Positions 26,362 through 33,465 of a stretch of 33,465 nt of DNA are shown here, piece after piece. The stretch spans positions 1-33,465 of IMG/VR virus record IMGVR_UViG_3300036884_000103; one strand, 5' to 3'. Numbering within the stretch: position 1 is the first letter of the stretch; each line of letters opens with the position of its first letter. The notes below the pieces were generated by a model. It was not told the origin of the DNA, made no database searches, and saw only the letters and a list, made by a program, of their open reading frames with translations. Source of the stretch: a virus. The position numbers and the translations under genes are program-made.

Positions 26362-27648
26362 ATGGAGAGCGACGACGGCTTGGAAGCGATTGGGGCTGCA
26401 CTCGCAGCCTTGTTTGCATCTGGAGCGGGAGAGGCTGGCGTAGGTGCTGGCGTAGCCGAAGGCGTAGGTGCTGGCGTAGGCGCAGGCGTAGCCGAAGGCG
26501 TAGGCGCAGGCGTAGCCGAAGGCGTAGGTGCTGGCGTAGCCGAAGGCGTAGGTGCTGGCGTAGGCGAAGGCGTAGGTGCTGGCGTAGCCGAAGGCGTAGG
26601 TGCTGGCGTTGGAGAAATCGCTGGCACGGGCCTTGGAGCTGAAGCAGGTATGGGAGGAAGTGCTTTTGGAACGGGGGCGCTTGCGGATACAGCAGGCACG
26701 GGACTCTCAGGCCTCGCCGGAGCATCCGGCACAGGTCTTGACGTTGGCGCTGGGGTCGCTCCCGGAGCGAGTGGCCTTGGAGACGTTGCCGCTGCCGTTG
26801 CTCCAGCCCTCGGGGCGGGCGCCTCAGACCTTTCCGGACTTGCGGGGGCCAGTGGGACCGGCTTGGATGCGGGGGCCGGCGTTGCCCCTGGAGCAACCGG
26901 CATCGCCCCCGGAGCCGCCGCCGTTCCGGTTGCCGCGGAACCGCTTCCCGGGGCTTTGCCCTCTGGATCGGCTGGACCGTCTGGAGCCTTGGGGGGCGTT
27001 GGCCCCACAACCCCGTCAACCTCCTGGGGGGGCGGGGAAATTGGCGCAGGGAGTACCGCCTATGGACCAGGAGAAATTATCCCCGCGACGACCGCTCCCG
27101 ATACGGGAGGCGGATTCACCGGAGCCCTCAAGACGGCCCTCCCCTACATGCAAGCCGGCGGGGCACTCGGCTCGATTGCCTCCAATGTCATGGGCGGTAT
27201 GCAAGCGGCCAAGTCGAGCAACATCAGCATGCAAGCCCTGAAGGACGCTGAGGCGGCGAACAAACTTCGCATGGATGCGGCGCAACCCGCAGCAGACTAC
27301 GGAAAGTCGCAGCTTGCCACGGCCACGGCTGGCAACCTGACCGCCTCGCAACAGGCGAGCCTGGACACATGGACGACGAACCAGAAGTCCGCGATTCACC
27401 AGAAGCTCGCCAACATGGGCCTCCTGAACTCCACCATGATCGCGCAATGGGATGCGTGGGTAGACCAGCAGGCCCTGGCGCAGAAGCAAGCCATGGTGGA
27501 CCAGACGGCGCAGGAAGGCATTTCCGCCATCAGTGCGGCATCGGGGGCCGCGCCGGCCGGGGCCACGCAAGCCTCGCCCACGACCCTGACGGATTCGCTC
27601 TCCTCGGCCAATCAGACCTTGGCGCAGTTGGCGGCAGTGGGGACGTAA
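26362..27648 (+). CDS. Gly/Ala/Val-repeat virion protein, probable ejection protein 1
   Basis: This 428-residue protein starts at ATG 26362 after AAGGGGAGGCCG. Residues about 25-86 are an eight-residue repeat GVGAGVAE and variants. A Gly/Ala/Pro-rich region follows to about 250. The C-terminal helical part (ALPYMQAGGALGSIASNVMG, MGLLNSTMIAQWDAWVDQQA) resembles internal virion or ejection proteins of podoviruses, which leave the capsid with the DNA to form a channel. Its position as the first of three large helical genes supports this. It carries no enzyme motif. Confidence 0.6.
   Translation: MESDDGLEAIGAALAALFASGAGEAGVGAGVAEGVGAGVGAGVAEGVGAGVAEGVGAGVAEGVGAGVGEGVGAGVAEGVGAGVGEIAGTGLGAEAGMGGSAFGTGALADTAGTGLSGLAGASGTGLDVGAGVAPGASGLGDVAAAVAPALGAGASDLSGLAGASGTGLDAGAGVAPGATGIAPGAAAVPVAAEPLPGALPSGSAGPSGALGGVGPTTPSTSWGGGEIGAGSTAYGPGEIIPATTAPDTGGGFTGALKTALPYMQAGGALGSIASNVMGGMQAAKSSNISMQALKDAEAANKLRMDAAQPAADYGKSQLATATAGNLTASQQASLDTWTTNQKSAIHQKLANMGLLNSTMIAQWDAWVDQQALAQKQAMVDQTAQEGISAISAASGAAPAGATQASPTTLTDSLSSANQTLAQLAAVGT
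26434..26617 (+). repeat. Tandem 24-bp repeat (GVGAGVAE units)
   Basis: About seven to eight in-frame 24-base units related to GGCGTAGGTGCTGGCGTAGC (the first 20 bases) lie in the ejection-protein gene, with GGCGAAGGC and GGCGCAGGC variants. The array encodes a Gly/Val/Ala pattern like elastin or glycine-rich shafts. Its length could vary between phages. Confidence 0.85.
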
Positions 27649-29235
27649 ATGGCTGTCTTGACGGATACGCAAGACCTCTCGGACATCGCGCAGCAGACGC
27701 AGGATCAGCGCGAGCCGCCGGATACCCGGAAGGCGGAAGACTCCGTACTGGAGGAGAGGCGGGCAGTCGGTCGCAAGCAGGCCGAGGACATCGAGGCACG
27801 GGGCGCAGCCAAGGCGGAGGCGGTCCCCGCCCTCAAGGGAGCGATGGGGAAACTAGAGGCGACGGCCGCACAGGTCCCGGAGACTCCGGATCTTCCCAAG
27901 CCTCCCGACATGAAGCGTCACCCATTCCTTGAAGGGCCTGGCAAGCCGGCCGACACAATCAAGGAGTTTCTCCAGGCGCTCTCCATCTTGGCGGGACCGA
28001 TCGGCGGGTTGATCGGCAAGAGCGGGATCGTCGCCTCCTCGGCCATGAACGGGGCCATGAAGGGGTGGATGCAAGGGGATGACGCCCGCGTGCAGCGGGA
28101 GATGGACCAGTGGAAGGCGGCGACGGATCACGTACTCCAGACCGCGACGTCGCAACAGGAGCACTACAAGGCCATCCTGGAAAGCTCCAAGATCAGCTTT
28201 GAGATGAAGAGGCAAGCCTACGCCTTGGCGGGGGCGGAGTTTGAAGACAAGATTGCCGCTGACGCCTCCAAAGCGGAAGGATTAGACTCTATCCTGAAAT
28301 TCATGGAGGACCGGCAGAAGCACATCGACGCGCTGCAAACGCACCGAGACACGCTCTGGATGCAGTATGAGAATCACAAGGATATGCAGACTTTTCGAGA
28401 GCAGCAGGCGAAAGACAAGGAGAAGCAACACAAGGAAGACCTTGAGGAGCGGGAAAAGTATCACGCGGGCATGCTGAAGAAGGGCGAAGGGGGAGGTGGT
28501 TCAGGGGATACCATGACCGACGAGGAACTTGATGCGCTTGCGCGAAAGTCTTTGATGCCGGGCGGGAAAGATCCGAGCTTCGGGATGTCGGGAAAGGACC
28601 CCCTCAGAAAGAGATACCTGAAGCGACTCGCACAACTCTCGGTGCAACCCGGCAACACCCCCGAAGACGTTGCGACGAAGAAGGCCGCCTTTCATGCGAT
28701 CACGGTTCGGCTGAACAAGCTGGAGCAGCAATACGCGCAGGTGTCCCCGTTTGAAAAGACCGCGCGCGCGAACCTCCAGCTTGCGGTACAGAAGTCAAAG
28801 GCGGTCCCGCGCTCTGACTTCACGGCCATCAACAAGGCGCTCATTGCAGGGGAGCGCATGAGTGGAAGTTCCCCCGCCGCAGAGTTCGAGAGTGCCGCCC
28901 TTGTGGCCGCAAACGAAGTGGCCAGAGTCACGACCAGCTTAACCGGCGTGAGCAGTGATACGGCCCGCCGAGAGGCGAGAGAGGTGCTAGCAACGGCACT
29001 TTCTCAGGGGCAGTTTGAAGGGGTAGTCAACAACGTTCTCTCGAAGGATATGGATTCTCGAATTAAGGGACTCAAGGACGACATCGCAGAAGCACGGGAA
29101 ATGTTGAAGACGACGGCCGGAGGACAGACGGGCGGCGGGAAGTCTACTGAAAGTTCCCCCGCTCCCGAGGGGACCCGCATTAAAGTGGGGAAAAAGTTTC
29201 AGGTGAAGAAGAACGGGGCATGGGTGGATGAGTAG
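27649..29235 (+). CDS. Probable internal virion (ejection) protein 2
   Basis: This 528-residue protein starts at ATG 27649, directly after the previous stop. It is helical and highly charged, with one short hydrophobic Gly/Ala segment (about 106-125, LQALSILAGPIGGLIGKSG) followed by long coiled coils (QQAKDKEKQHKEDLEEREKY). This layout fits ejection proteins that cross the envelope. The C-terminal end RIKVGKKFQVKKNGAWVDE is a short positively charged tail often seen at the ends of such proteins. No lytic transglycosylase motif is visible. Confidence 0.6.
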   Translation: MAVLTDTQDLSDIAQQTQDQREPPDTRKAEDSVLEERRAVGRKQAEDIEARGAAKAEAVPALKGAMGKLEATAAQVPETPDLPKPPDMKRHPFLEGPGKPADTIKEFLQALSILAGPIGGLIGKSGIVASSAMNGAMKGWMQGDDARVQREMDQWKAATDHVLQTATSQQEHYKAILESSKISFEMKRQAYALAGAEFEDKIAADASKAEGLDSILKFMEDRQKHIDALQTHRDTLWMQYENHKDMQTFREQQAKDKEKQHKEDLEEREKYHAGMLKKGEGGGGSGDTMTDEELDALARKSLMPGGKDPSFGMSGKDPLRKRYLKRLAQLSVQPGNTPEDVATKKAAFHAITVRLNKLEQQYAQVSPFEKTARANLQLAVQKSKAVPRSDFTAINKALIAGERMSGSSPAAEFESAALVAANEVARVTTSLTGVSSDTARREAREVLATALSQGQFEGVVNNVLSKDMDSRIKGLKDDIAEAREMLKTTAGGQTGGGKSTESSPAPEGTRIKVGKKFQVKKNGAWVDE

Positions 29236-30940
29236 TAAGTATTCCGACCTCCCCGCGGGAGCTGAGGTTGTGTATTCCGACCTACCACCAGGCGCGGAGG
29301 TGGTGTCGGAATCCGCTTCTCCGTCTACCCCCGCGAAGGAAACCGGCTCCTTCTTCCCTGGAGGCCGTGAGTTTTTCTCTCGCATGGGGAAAGCCTTCAC
29401 GGACTACGGCGGCCCAGAGGCGGTAGGTTTCGCGGCAGGCGAGGCGGCCATGCCTCTCGGCGGTGGCATCCCTGGCGCCATGATGGGGACGGCAACCCGC
29501 CAACTGTTCCAGGGCAAGCCCGACGCGGGCGAGGCGGCCTTGACCGGGGCGACTACCGGGATAGGATCGGCTCTCGGCAGGGTGGGCCAGTGGCTCAAGA
29601 AGGCCCCGGGGAAATATCTCTCGCTTCCGGCCGAGCGTATGGGCGCAGGCGCGGAGATGATGGAGAAGGTACCGGAGCGGTTCGGCGTGTCGAATGACTC
29701 CGTGGACGCAGCCTATACGAAGGCCCGAAATCTCGCCAAGACGGTTCCGGAGTCACCGACGCCCAAGGCGGGAGCTACGGCCGCAGCCGCCAAGACAAAG
29801 AACCCTGTGGACCCGGTAGCGGTGGAAGATGCTATTTCCCGGCTCACGGGACGGGGATTCAACCACATCCGGGCCGGTGAGAAGGTCCTGGGGGAGTTTG
29901 TGCAGAAGGGATATAGCCTTGACGAGGTTCTCCCGGCTGTCAACAAGGGGATCGCCAAGACCATCGGGCGCCAGGGCGAGACGATCGCCGCAGACAAGGC
30001 TGCTCAGGTAGTCTCCAACCTTCCGAAGGCAGCCCCGCCACCCCCGGCTCCCACGCTTCTGAATGTCCGCCCCCCGGAGGTCAACGCGAGCCTGGATAAG
30101 TTCGGCGCTCGGATAGACGAGATCATGGGCCACATCAAGGGCAACCCGATCAAGTCCTTGCAAGACAAGCCGATGTTGAAGGAGCTGACGCAGGCCGCGA
30201 ACGAGGTGAAGGGCCTGAAGGCGGGCGGGGTGTCCCCGGAGCAGATTGACCGGATCATCAAGTCAGTCAACACGCGCATCAGCCAAGCGACTGACGCGAC
30301 GACCGAGGGCGTGTGGAAGCACCTTCTCGGGGGGCTCCACGAGGACCTGACCGCGGCGGCCACCAAGACCAAGGACCCGGCCTTCAAGGCATTCGCGGAC
30401 GCGATCCAGGAAGCCCGATTGAACTTTCTCCGGCAAGATCTGGAGAAGGTGATTAAAAGTTCGGGCGTGAGGCAATCCCGGACGGGTATGTCTGTCGTGA
30501 CCAGCCCGGGAAAGGTGATTCAGTGGATGACAACGCACCCGGAATGGGAGCAGTCGGTCGAGAAGGCCAAGCCGGGATTGCTCGATTCAATCCGGCAGGA
30601 CCTTGAGGAGATCATCCCAATCACCGACACGACCGGCCGCAGCATTCCCGGCCAGAAGTTCGGCTCTGGACGCTACGCGCTCGGAGCCTCAGCGGCGGCC
30701 CTGATTGGTCGGGCGCTTGGCATCCCGACAGCGGAGGCCGGGGCCATGGGGGCGCTCTTGGCCGGCGGATCACAGGGGCTTGAGGCCGTGGGGGGGCTTC
30801 GTATGTCTCCGGGCTACATCCAGAAGAGTTTTCAGCCGACCGTCGCCAAGGGGGCTTCGGCAATCGGTGGACAAATGGGAGCACCGCTCGGCAAGCTGGC
30901 GAGCGATGTCCTGCGAGGCGACAATGCCGGACCCCAGTAA
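29228..30940 (+). CDS. Probable internal virion (ejection) protein 3
   Basis: This 570-residue protein is read from ATG 29228, overlapping the previous stop by eight bases. The N-terminus has two 11-residue repeats, YSDLPAGAEVV and YSDLPPGAEVV (5-15, 16-26), a motif found at the N-termini of phage proteins. Hydrophobic Gly/Ala segments (about 65-85 and 480-515) and long helices make up the rest (VLGEFVQKGYSLDEVLPAVN, EVKGLKAGGVSPEQIDRIIK). It is the third large gene in the ejection block. The function is inferred from the context and composition. Confidence 0.55.
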   Translation: MSSKYSDLPAGAEVVYSDLPPGAEVVSESASPSTPAKETGSFFPGGREFFSRMGKAFTDYGGPEAVGFAAGEAAMPLGGGIPGAMMGTATRQLFQGKPDAGEAALTGATTGIGSALGRVGQWLKKAPGKYLSLPAERMGAGAEMMEKVPERFGVSNDSVDAAYTKARNLAKTVPESPTPKAGATAAAAKTKNPVDPVAVEDAISRLTGRGFNHIRAGEKVLGEFVQKGYSLDEVLPAVNKGIAKTIGRQGETIAADKAAQVVSNLPKAAPPPPAPTLLNVRPPEVNASLDKFGARIDEIMGHIKGNPIKSLQDKPMLKELTQAANEVKGLKAGGVSPEQIDRIIKSVNTRISQATDATTEGVWKHLLGGLHEDLTAAATKTKDPAFKAFADAIQEARLNFLRQDLEKVIKSSGVRQSRTGMSVVTSPGKVIQWMTTHPEWEQSVEKAKPGLLDSIRQDLEEIIPITDTTGRSIPGQKFGSGRYALGASAAALIGRALGIPTAEAGAMGALLAGGSQGLEAVGGLRMSPGYIQKSFQPTVAKGASAIGGQMGAPLGKLASDVLRGDNAGPQ

Positions 30941-31109
30941 CGATGACCTGGAATCCCTCATCGAGACGGGCTTCATGGAGATGCTCAAGAAGAAGTCTAT
31001 CTCCTCGGCGGACCTGGACTACTTGCAAGTCTTGAAAGAAGCAAAGGGCTGGATTGCCGTGAAGCAGCGGCGGGAACCCGAGGGCCAAGGGGCCGAACTG
31101 GCCGATTAA
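30924..31109 (+). CDS. Unknown 61-residue helical protein
   Basis: ATG 30924 lies inside the end of the previous gene with GCGAGGCGACA upstream. The acidic-then-basic helical product (PDPSNDDLESLIETGFMEML, SADLDYLQVLKEAKGWIAVK) may be a small virion or assembly factor. No family is recognised. The short overlap and tight spacing with the next gene support expression. Confidence 0.55.
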   Translation: MPDPSNDDLESLIETGFMEMLKKKSISSADLDYLQVLKEAKGWIAVKQRREPEGQGAELAD

Positions 31110-31120
31110 AGGAGAGCGCC

Positions 31121-31396
31121 ATGGCTGGACCCGGTACGATGTCATCCATTCCCCCGGAACTCTTGGACGCGGAGCGGATTCACGCGGAGAAACACAAGCC
31201 CTTCGTGATCTACGTGCTCGAAGTCATGCTGAAGGTTCTGGCCGATCGCTGCCTCCTCTGGCTGGCGATGCTCGGCACCATCGCCCTCTATGGGTATGCA
31301 ATCTATGATCCGACCTGGCTCCGCGAGGTGATCGCGACCAGTTTCGCGGCGGTGACATTCGTCCCTCAAATCGTGATGCGCAGCAAGGAGAAATGA
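31121..31396 (+). CDS. Small membrane protein, two spans
   Basis: This 91-residue protein starts at ATG 31121 after AAAGGAGAGCGCC. Two hydrophobic segments are visible, about residues 44-62 (CLLWLAMLGTIALYGYAIY) and 68-84 (REVIATSFAAVTFVPQIVM), and the end is basic. The form could suit a holin or a membrane factor for DNA entry. Its location in the virion genes, away from the lysozyme, leaves this open unless the genome is circular, when it lies just upstream of the lysis block. Confidence 0.55.
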   Translation: MAGPGTMSSIPPELLDAERIHAEKHKPFVIYVLEVMLKVLADRCLLWLAMLGTIALYGYAIYDPTWLREVIATSFAAVTFVPQIVMRSKEK

Positions 31397-31617
31397 GCAT
31401 GGGCAAGACCTACGGTCCCGGGCTTCGTTCAGCAGAAAAGATGGTCAAGGAGGGAATCTCCCGGCCCCGGCAGCGGACGGAGAACCCGTGGAAGACGTGG
31501 GATGTCTCTGCGCAGCCCATGAAGTTTGTCCACTCGTTCACGCCGCCGTTGCCCCTGGACCGGGGCCAGGCGGCCACCGATATGTCGGGGCGGAAGAAGC
31601 GTGGCAAAAAGGGATAG
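31393..31617 (+). CDS. Unknown 74-residue basic protein
   Basis: ATG 31393 overlaps the previous TGA. ATG 31399 is an alternative, 14 bases after AAGGAG. The product (MGKTYGPGLRSAEKMVKEGI, then PRQRTENPWKTWDVSAQPMK) has a Lys/Arg-rich end (GRKKRGKKG), like the peptides downstream. It is probably disordered or a minor virion protein. The GTG start of the next gene lies within its end. Confidence 0.5.
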   Translation: MSMGKTYGPGLRSAEKMVKEGISRPRQRTENPWKTWDVSAQPMKFVHSFTPPLPLDRGQAATDMSGRKKRGKKG

Positions 31618-31765
31618 GGTTTCCAAGAAGATTTCGATTCTCCGCCACGAGGGCGTCCCGCAGCGGCAAGCCGTGGCGGAGGCCCTGTCCATGAAACGCG
31701 CTGGACGCTTGACTAAGCGCGGGGGCTACCGTAGGGTCAAAAGAACGCGGAAAGGGGGACGATAA
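31601..31765 (+). CDS. Small basic protein, DUF6496-like
   Basis: GTG 31601 overlaps the end of the previous frame, with GGGGCGGAAGAAGC upstream. The 54-residue product (first residue Met from GTG) has DRVSKKISILRHEGVPQRQA, then VAEALSMKRAGRL, and ends with a Lys/Arg-rich tail. The pattern K-I-x-x-L-x-x-E-G-x-P-x-x-Q-A-V-A-x-A-L-S matches small phage proteins related to DUF6496, of unknown function. A longer frame from 31526 lies within the preceding gene and is rejected. Confidence 0.65.
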   Translation: MAKRDRVSKKISILRHEGVPQRQAVAEALSMKRAGRLTKRGGYRRVKRTRKGGR

Positions 31766-31824
31766 TGCCAGCCAAGGGGATCAGCAAGCGCAAGAAGAAG
31801 ATCCGCAGAGGGGGACGAAAATGA
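31765..31824 (+). CDS. 19-residue very basic peptide
   Basis: ATG 31765 overlaps the previous TAA, after GAAAGGGGGACGATA. The product is MPAKGISKRKKKIRRGGRK, ending at TGA 31822-31824, overlapping the next start as ATGA. The tight coupling on both sides suggests that it is translated. It is like other tiny Lys/Arg peptides in this genome. Confidence 0.5.
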   Translation: MPAKGISKRKKKIRRGGRK

Positions 31825-31886
31825 CCGATCTGCGCGGGAAGGGTGGAAAGCACGGCGGGCGAAAGGGCAAGCGGGGGCAACGGTAA
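31821..31886 (+). CDS. 21-residue very basic peptide
   Basis: ATG 31821 overlaps the previous TGA, with GAGGGGGACGAAA upstream. The product begins MTDLRGKGGKHGGRKGKRGQ and has one further Arg. Its GRKGKR block also ends the 17-residue peptide at 20697, on the other side of the capsid genes. The function is unknown. Nucleic-acid binding or packing within the capsid is plausible. Confidence 0.5.
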   Translation: MTDLRGKGGKHGGRKGKRGQR

Positions 31887-31914
31887 AACCTCTTATCAGA
31901 AAGGAGGTGACGCG

Positions 31915-32196
31915 GTGGGATCGGTGATCTTCGGAGCACACAGCTACTTGTCAATCGACAATCGGAACAACGGCGGGGGCCTGGAGGAGTTTGACCTGGT
32001 GAGCTGTCGGCATTGTCAGCGGCAACTGAAGATCAGCCGGAAGCAGCGGGAGGGGAACTGGTGCATGAAGTGTGGCGGTCCTATTTGTGAACGTGCCGAG
32101 TGCGTCCACTCACACGACCTGGGGCTCGGCTCCTGGTACGAGCAATGTGAGAAAGTGGCACAACGCGAGCGGCACAACGCGCTCCTCATCGGGTAG
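31915..32196 (+). CDS. Zinc-binding protein, unknown role
   Basis: This 93-residue protein starts at GTG 31915, six bases after the strong site AAAGGAGGTGA. An earlier in-frame ATG at 31843 lies inside the previous gene. The Cys clusters CRHC (about residues 32-35) and CMKCGGPIC (about 50-58), then CERAEC-type residues and CVHSH, can hold one or two zinc ions in a treble-clef-like fold. It is next to virion genes, so it may be a small structural or regulatory protein. Confidence 0.6.
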   Translation: MGSVIFGAHSYLSIDNRNNGGGLEEFDLVSCRHCQRQLKISRKQREGNWCMKCGGPICERAECVHSHDLGLGSWYEQCEKVAQRERHNALLIG

Positions 32197-32214
32197 GAGC
32201 AGGAGGAAGAGACA

Positions 32215-32679
32215 GTGGCACGGTACGGAGCAGGCGCGAACAACATCACCCCGTCAGCCGGCAACGACAACATCGCCCTCATCGGCGCGGCGGCCGGGAA
32301 CTTCAACGTCATCGACGTGCTGGCGGGTGGGCTGGGCACCGCCTCGGCGGTCGGTGTGATCGCCATCCAGCGGACCAGCACGGGCACCACGGCCGTGGCG
32401 ATGACCCTGAACCCCATGAGCATCTCGTCTCCGGCAGTCAACGCGAACATCACGGGCGCCGCCATGACCCTGAGCACGGCGGCCTGGACCAACCAGCCGA
32501 CGGCGGGCGTGGTTCTGCTGTATCTGCCGGTCAACAACAACGGCGGAGTAGTGCGCTGGCTGGCGGCTCCGGGCGAGGAAATCTACTGCCTGGGCGCGGC
32601 CACCACGAACAACATCAGCCTGCGGCAGACGACCGGCACGGGCGTCGAGGCTGTGAGCATCGTCTTCGACCAGGTCTAG
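32215..32679 (+). CDS. Beta-rich virion surface protein (putative)
   Basis: This 154-residue protein starts at GTG 32215 after AGCAGGAGGAAGAGACA. It is Ala/Thr/Asn/Gly-rich with alternating hydrophobic patterns (NFNVIDVLAGGLGTASAVGV, AGVVLLYLPVNNNGGVVRWL), typical of beta-sandwich decoration or receptor-side proteins. It has few charged residues and no cleavage signal. The exact family is not recognised. Confidence 0.55.
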   Translation: MARYGAGANNITPSAGNDNIALIGAAAGNFNVIDVLAGGLGTASAVGVIAIQRTSTGTTAVAMTLNPMSISSPAVNANITGAAMTLSTAAWTNQPTAGVVLLYLPVNNNGGVVRWLAAPGEEIYCLGAATTNNISLRQTTGTGVEAVSIVFDQV

Positions 32680-32695
32680 CTGAAAGGAGCCAGCC

Positions 32696-33385
32696 GTGAC
32701 TGGTGGTACATCGGATCTTGGCTTCCAACAGGTAGAAGACCTCGCCCGACGCGGGCGTCACCCGGCGTATGCGGACTGGAGGTCCTGGAGTAACGACCCG
32801 TTTTTCGGGCCGGTCCAGGACTTCCAGTCGCTCCCCTGCCTCCCGGATATGTCGCTTCCCCGCTGGTCTCATTGGAAACGGTGGCAGTGGCAGAAAGGCA
32901 CCGAGTTTGTCATGGGGCGGGTGGACGCGGGGACCATCGCCTATGCGATCAACCCGGCGTACTTGATTACGTCGCCGCCCCAGTTCTTGCCGGGGGCTCC
33001 GGCGTATGCCCAGTCGTGGCAAATCTTCTCGACGGAGCTGGTCACGGGGACCGCGAGTGTCGATTCGTGGTGTTTGAACCCCGCCACCGGGCGGCAATAT
33101 GGGATTCCCGTCGCGTATAACGGGATCTTCTTCGGCTGCTGGATTCAGTGTGTGGCCTGGAGTGGCACGCCAGCCGTGGCCTTACAGATGTTGCAGGCCC
33201 CGTTTGACGTGTCGGAAAAATACTGCGTCCCGACCGTCGGCGGGACGGCGGCAGTGCTCACCGACACGGCACCGCATGAGGTGCTGTTGACCCCGACCCC
33301 GGCTCCGTGGCTCCGCTTCCGACTGGTCGGACAAGGGAGCAACGGGACCACGGCCGTCAACATGGTCTTTTTCATGACCCGCTAG
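32696..33385 (+). CDS. Unknown beta-rich virion protein
   Basis: This 229-residue protein starts at GTG 32696 after CTGAAAGGAGCCAGCC. It is Trp-, Pro- and Gly-rich (SWSNDPFFGPVQDFQSLPCL, RWSHWKRWQWQKGTEFVMGR) with a strand-rich C-terminal half (GIFFGCWIQCVAWSGTPAVA, WLRFRLVGQGSNGTTAVNMV). It may be a minor capsid or tail protein. It shares style but no clear motif with the preceding protein. Confidence 0.55.
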   Translation: MTGGTSDLGFQQVEDLARRGRHPAYADWRSWSNDPFFGPVQDFQSLPCLPDMSLPRWSHWKRWQWQKGTEFVMGRVDAGTIAYAINPAYLITSPPQFLPGAPAYAQSWQIFSTELVTGTASVDSWCLNPATGRQYGIPVAYNGIFFGCWIQCVAWSGTPAVALQMLQAPFDVSEKYCVPTVGGTAAVLTDTAPHEVLLTPTPAPWLRFRLVGQGSNGTTAVNMVFFMTR

Positions 33386-33394
33386 GAGGCCGCC

Positions 33395-33465
33395 ATGCAG
33401 GAGGTTCAATCGCCGCACCCTCCGGGGGTGGTTATCGTCACCTCCGGGGACTTGGCGAGGTATGT
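33395..33465 (+). CDS. 5' end of an unknown gene (partial)
   Basis: ATG 33395 after GCTAGGAGGCCGCC opens a frame that runs off the right edge after 23 complete codons (QEVQSPHPPGVVIVTSGDLA, then RY). The start is Pro/Val-rich and not recognised. If the genome is circular, this would be the front of the coiled-coil gene that ends at 132, with some sequence missing at the join. Confidence 0.55.
   Translation, partial: MQEVQSPHPPGVVIVTSGDLARY

Overview
The window looks like most or all of the genome of a tailed, probably podovirus-like, bacteriophage. Every credible gene lies on the + strand, genes are packed with ATGA or GTGA start/stop overlaps, strong AAGGAGG-type ribosome sites are common, and GTG starts are frequent. 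A T4-type lysozyme with intact catalytic residues and a lipoprotein with a clean lipobox suggest a diderm (Gram-negative type) host, but the host itself cannot be named from the sequence. There is no integrase, no tRNA, no rRNA, no CRISPR array and no insertion sequence. The base composition is GC-rich, with a few visibly A/T-richer genes (notably 14699-15322) that look like later arrivals.

Layout. 1-1167 is a lysis block: the tail of a coiled-coil gene, lysozyme, a small membrane protein and a lipoprotein. 1168-1496 is a control region with two hairpins, two sigma70-like promoters and a start-stop minigene. 1497-5288 holds small early genes: a possible regulator, a phage ABA-sandwich protein, several small membrane proteins, an alanine tetrad-repeat protein, a VRR-NUC nuclease and a SWIM/Gp157-like fusion. 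5289-10357 holds coiled-coil/zinc-finger genes, an ERF-family annealing protein and an Acb2-type anti-CBASS protein. Two of these genes are preceded by long, similar, base-paired leaders. 10413-11664 is replication: an initiator whose gene contains iteron-like repeats, then a G39P-like helicase loader. A promoter near 11682 begins a block of small genes (two putative ribbon-helix-helix proteins, a GT2 glycosyltransferase and others). From 15323 come the large terminase, a second ABA-sandwich protein, the portal, a terminator, putative scaffold, major capsid, head-tail adaptor, a nozzle-like protein, three large ejection-type proteins, tiny basic proteins and surface-type proteins to the right end. 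No tape measure or tail tube was found, which fits a podovirus. No tail fibre or spike was recognised.

How it fits together. ERF annealing, the initiator with its internal repeats, the helicase loader and the nuclease form a compact recombination/replication set. The Acb2-like protein would shield the infection from CBASS signalling. Terminase, portal, scaffold, capsid, adaptor, nozzle and ejection proteins form the virion and packaging set, and the lysis block ends the cycle. Both ends of the window cut through a gene just before the lysozyme position, so the window may be a circularly permuted genome opened within one gene, although the frames do not join directly.

Most novel signals: (i) two related structured leaders (5673-5842 and 8779-8954) with compensatory base changes; (ii) a matching 15-bp dyad upstream of the lipoprotein and Acb2 genes; (iii) two small genes inserted between exact direct repeats of a gene-start junction, one of them in front of the portal; (iv) iterons inside the initiator gene; (v) tiny, very basic proteins on both sides of the capsid genes.
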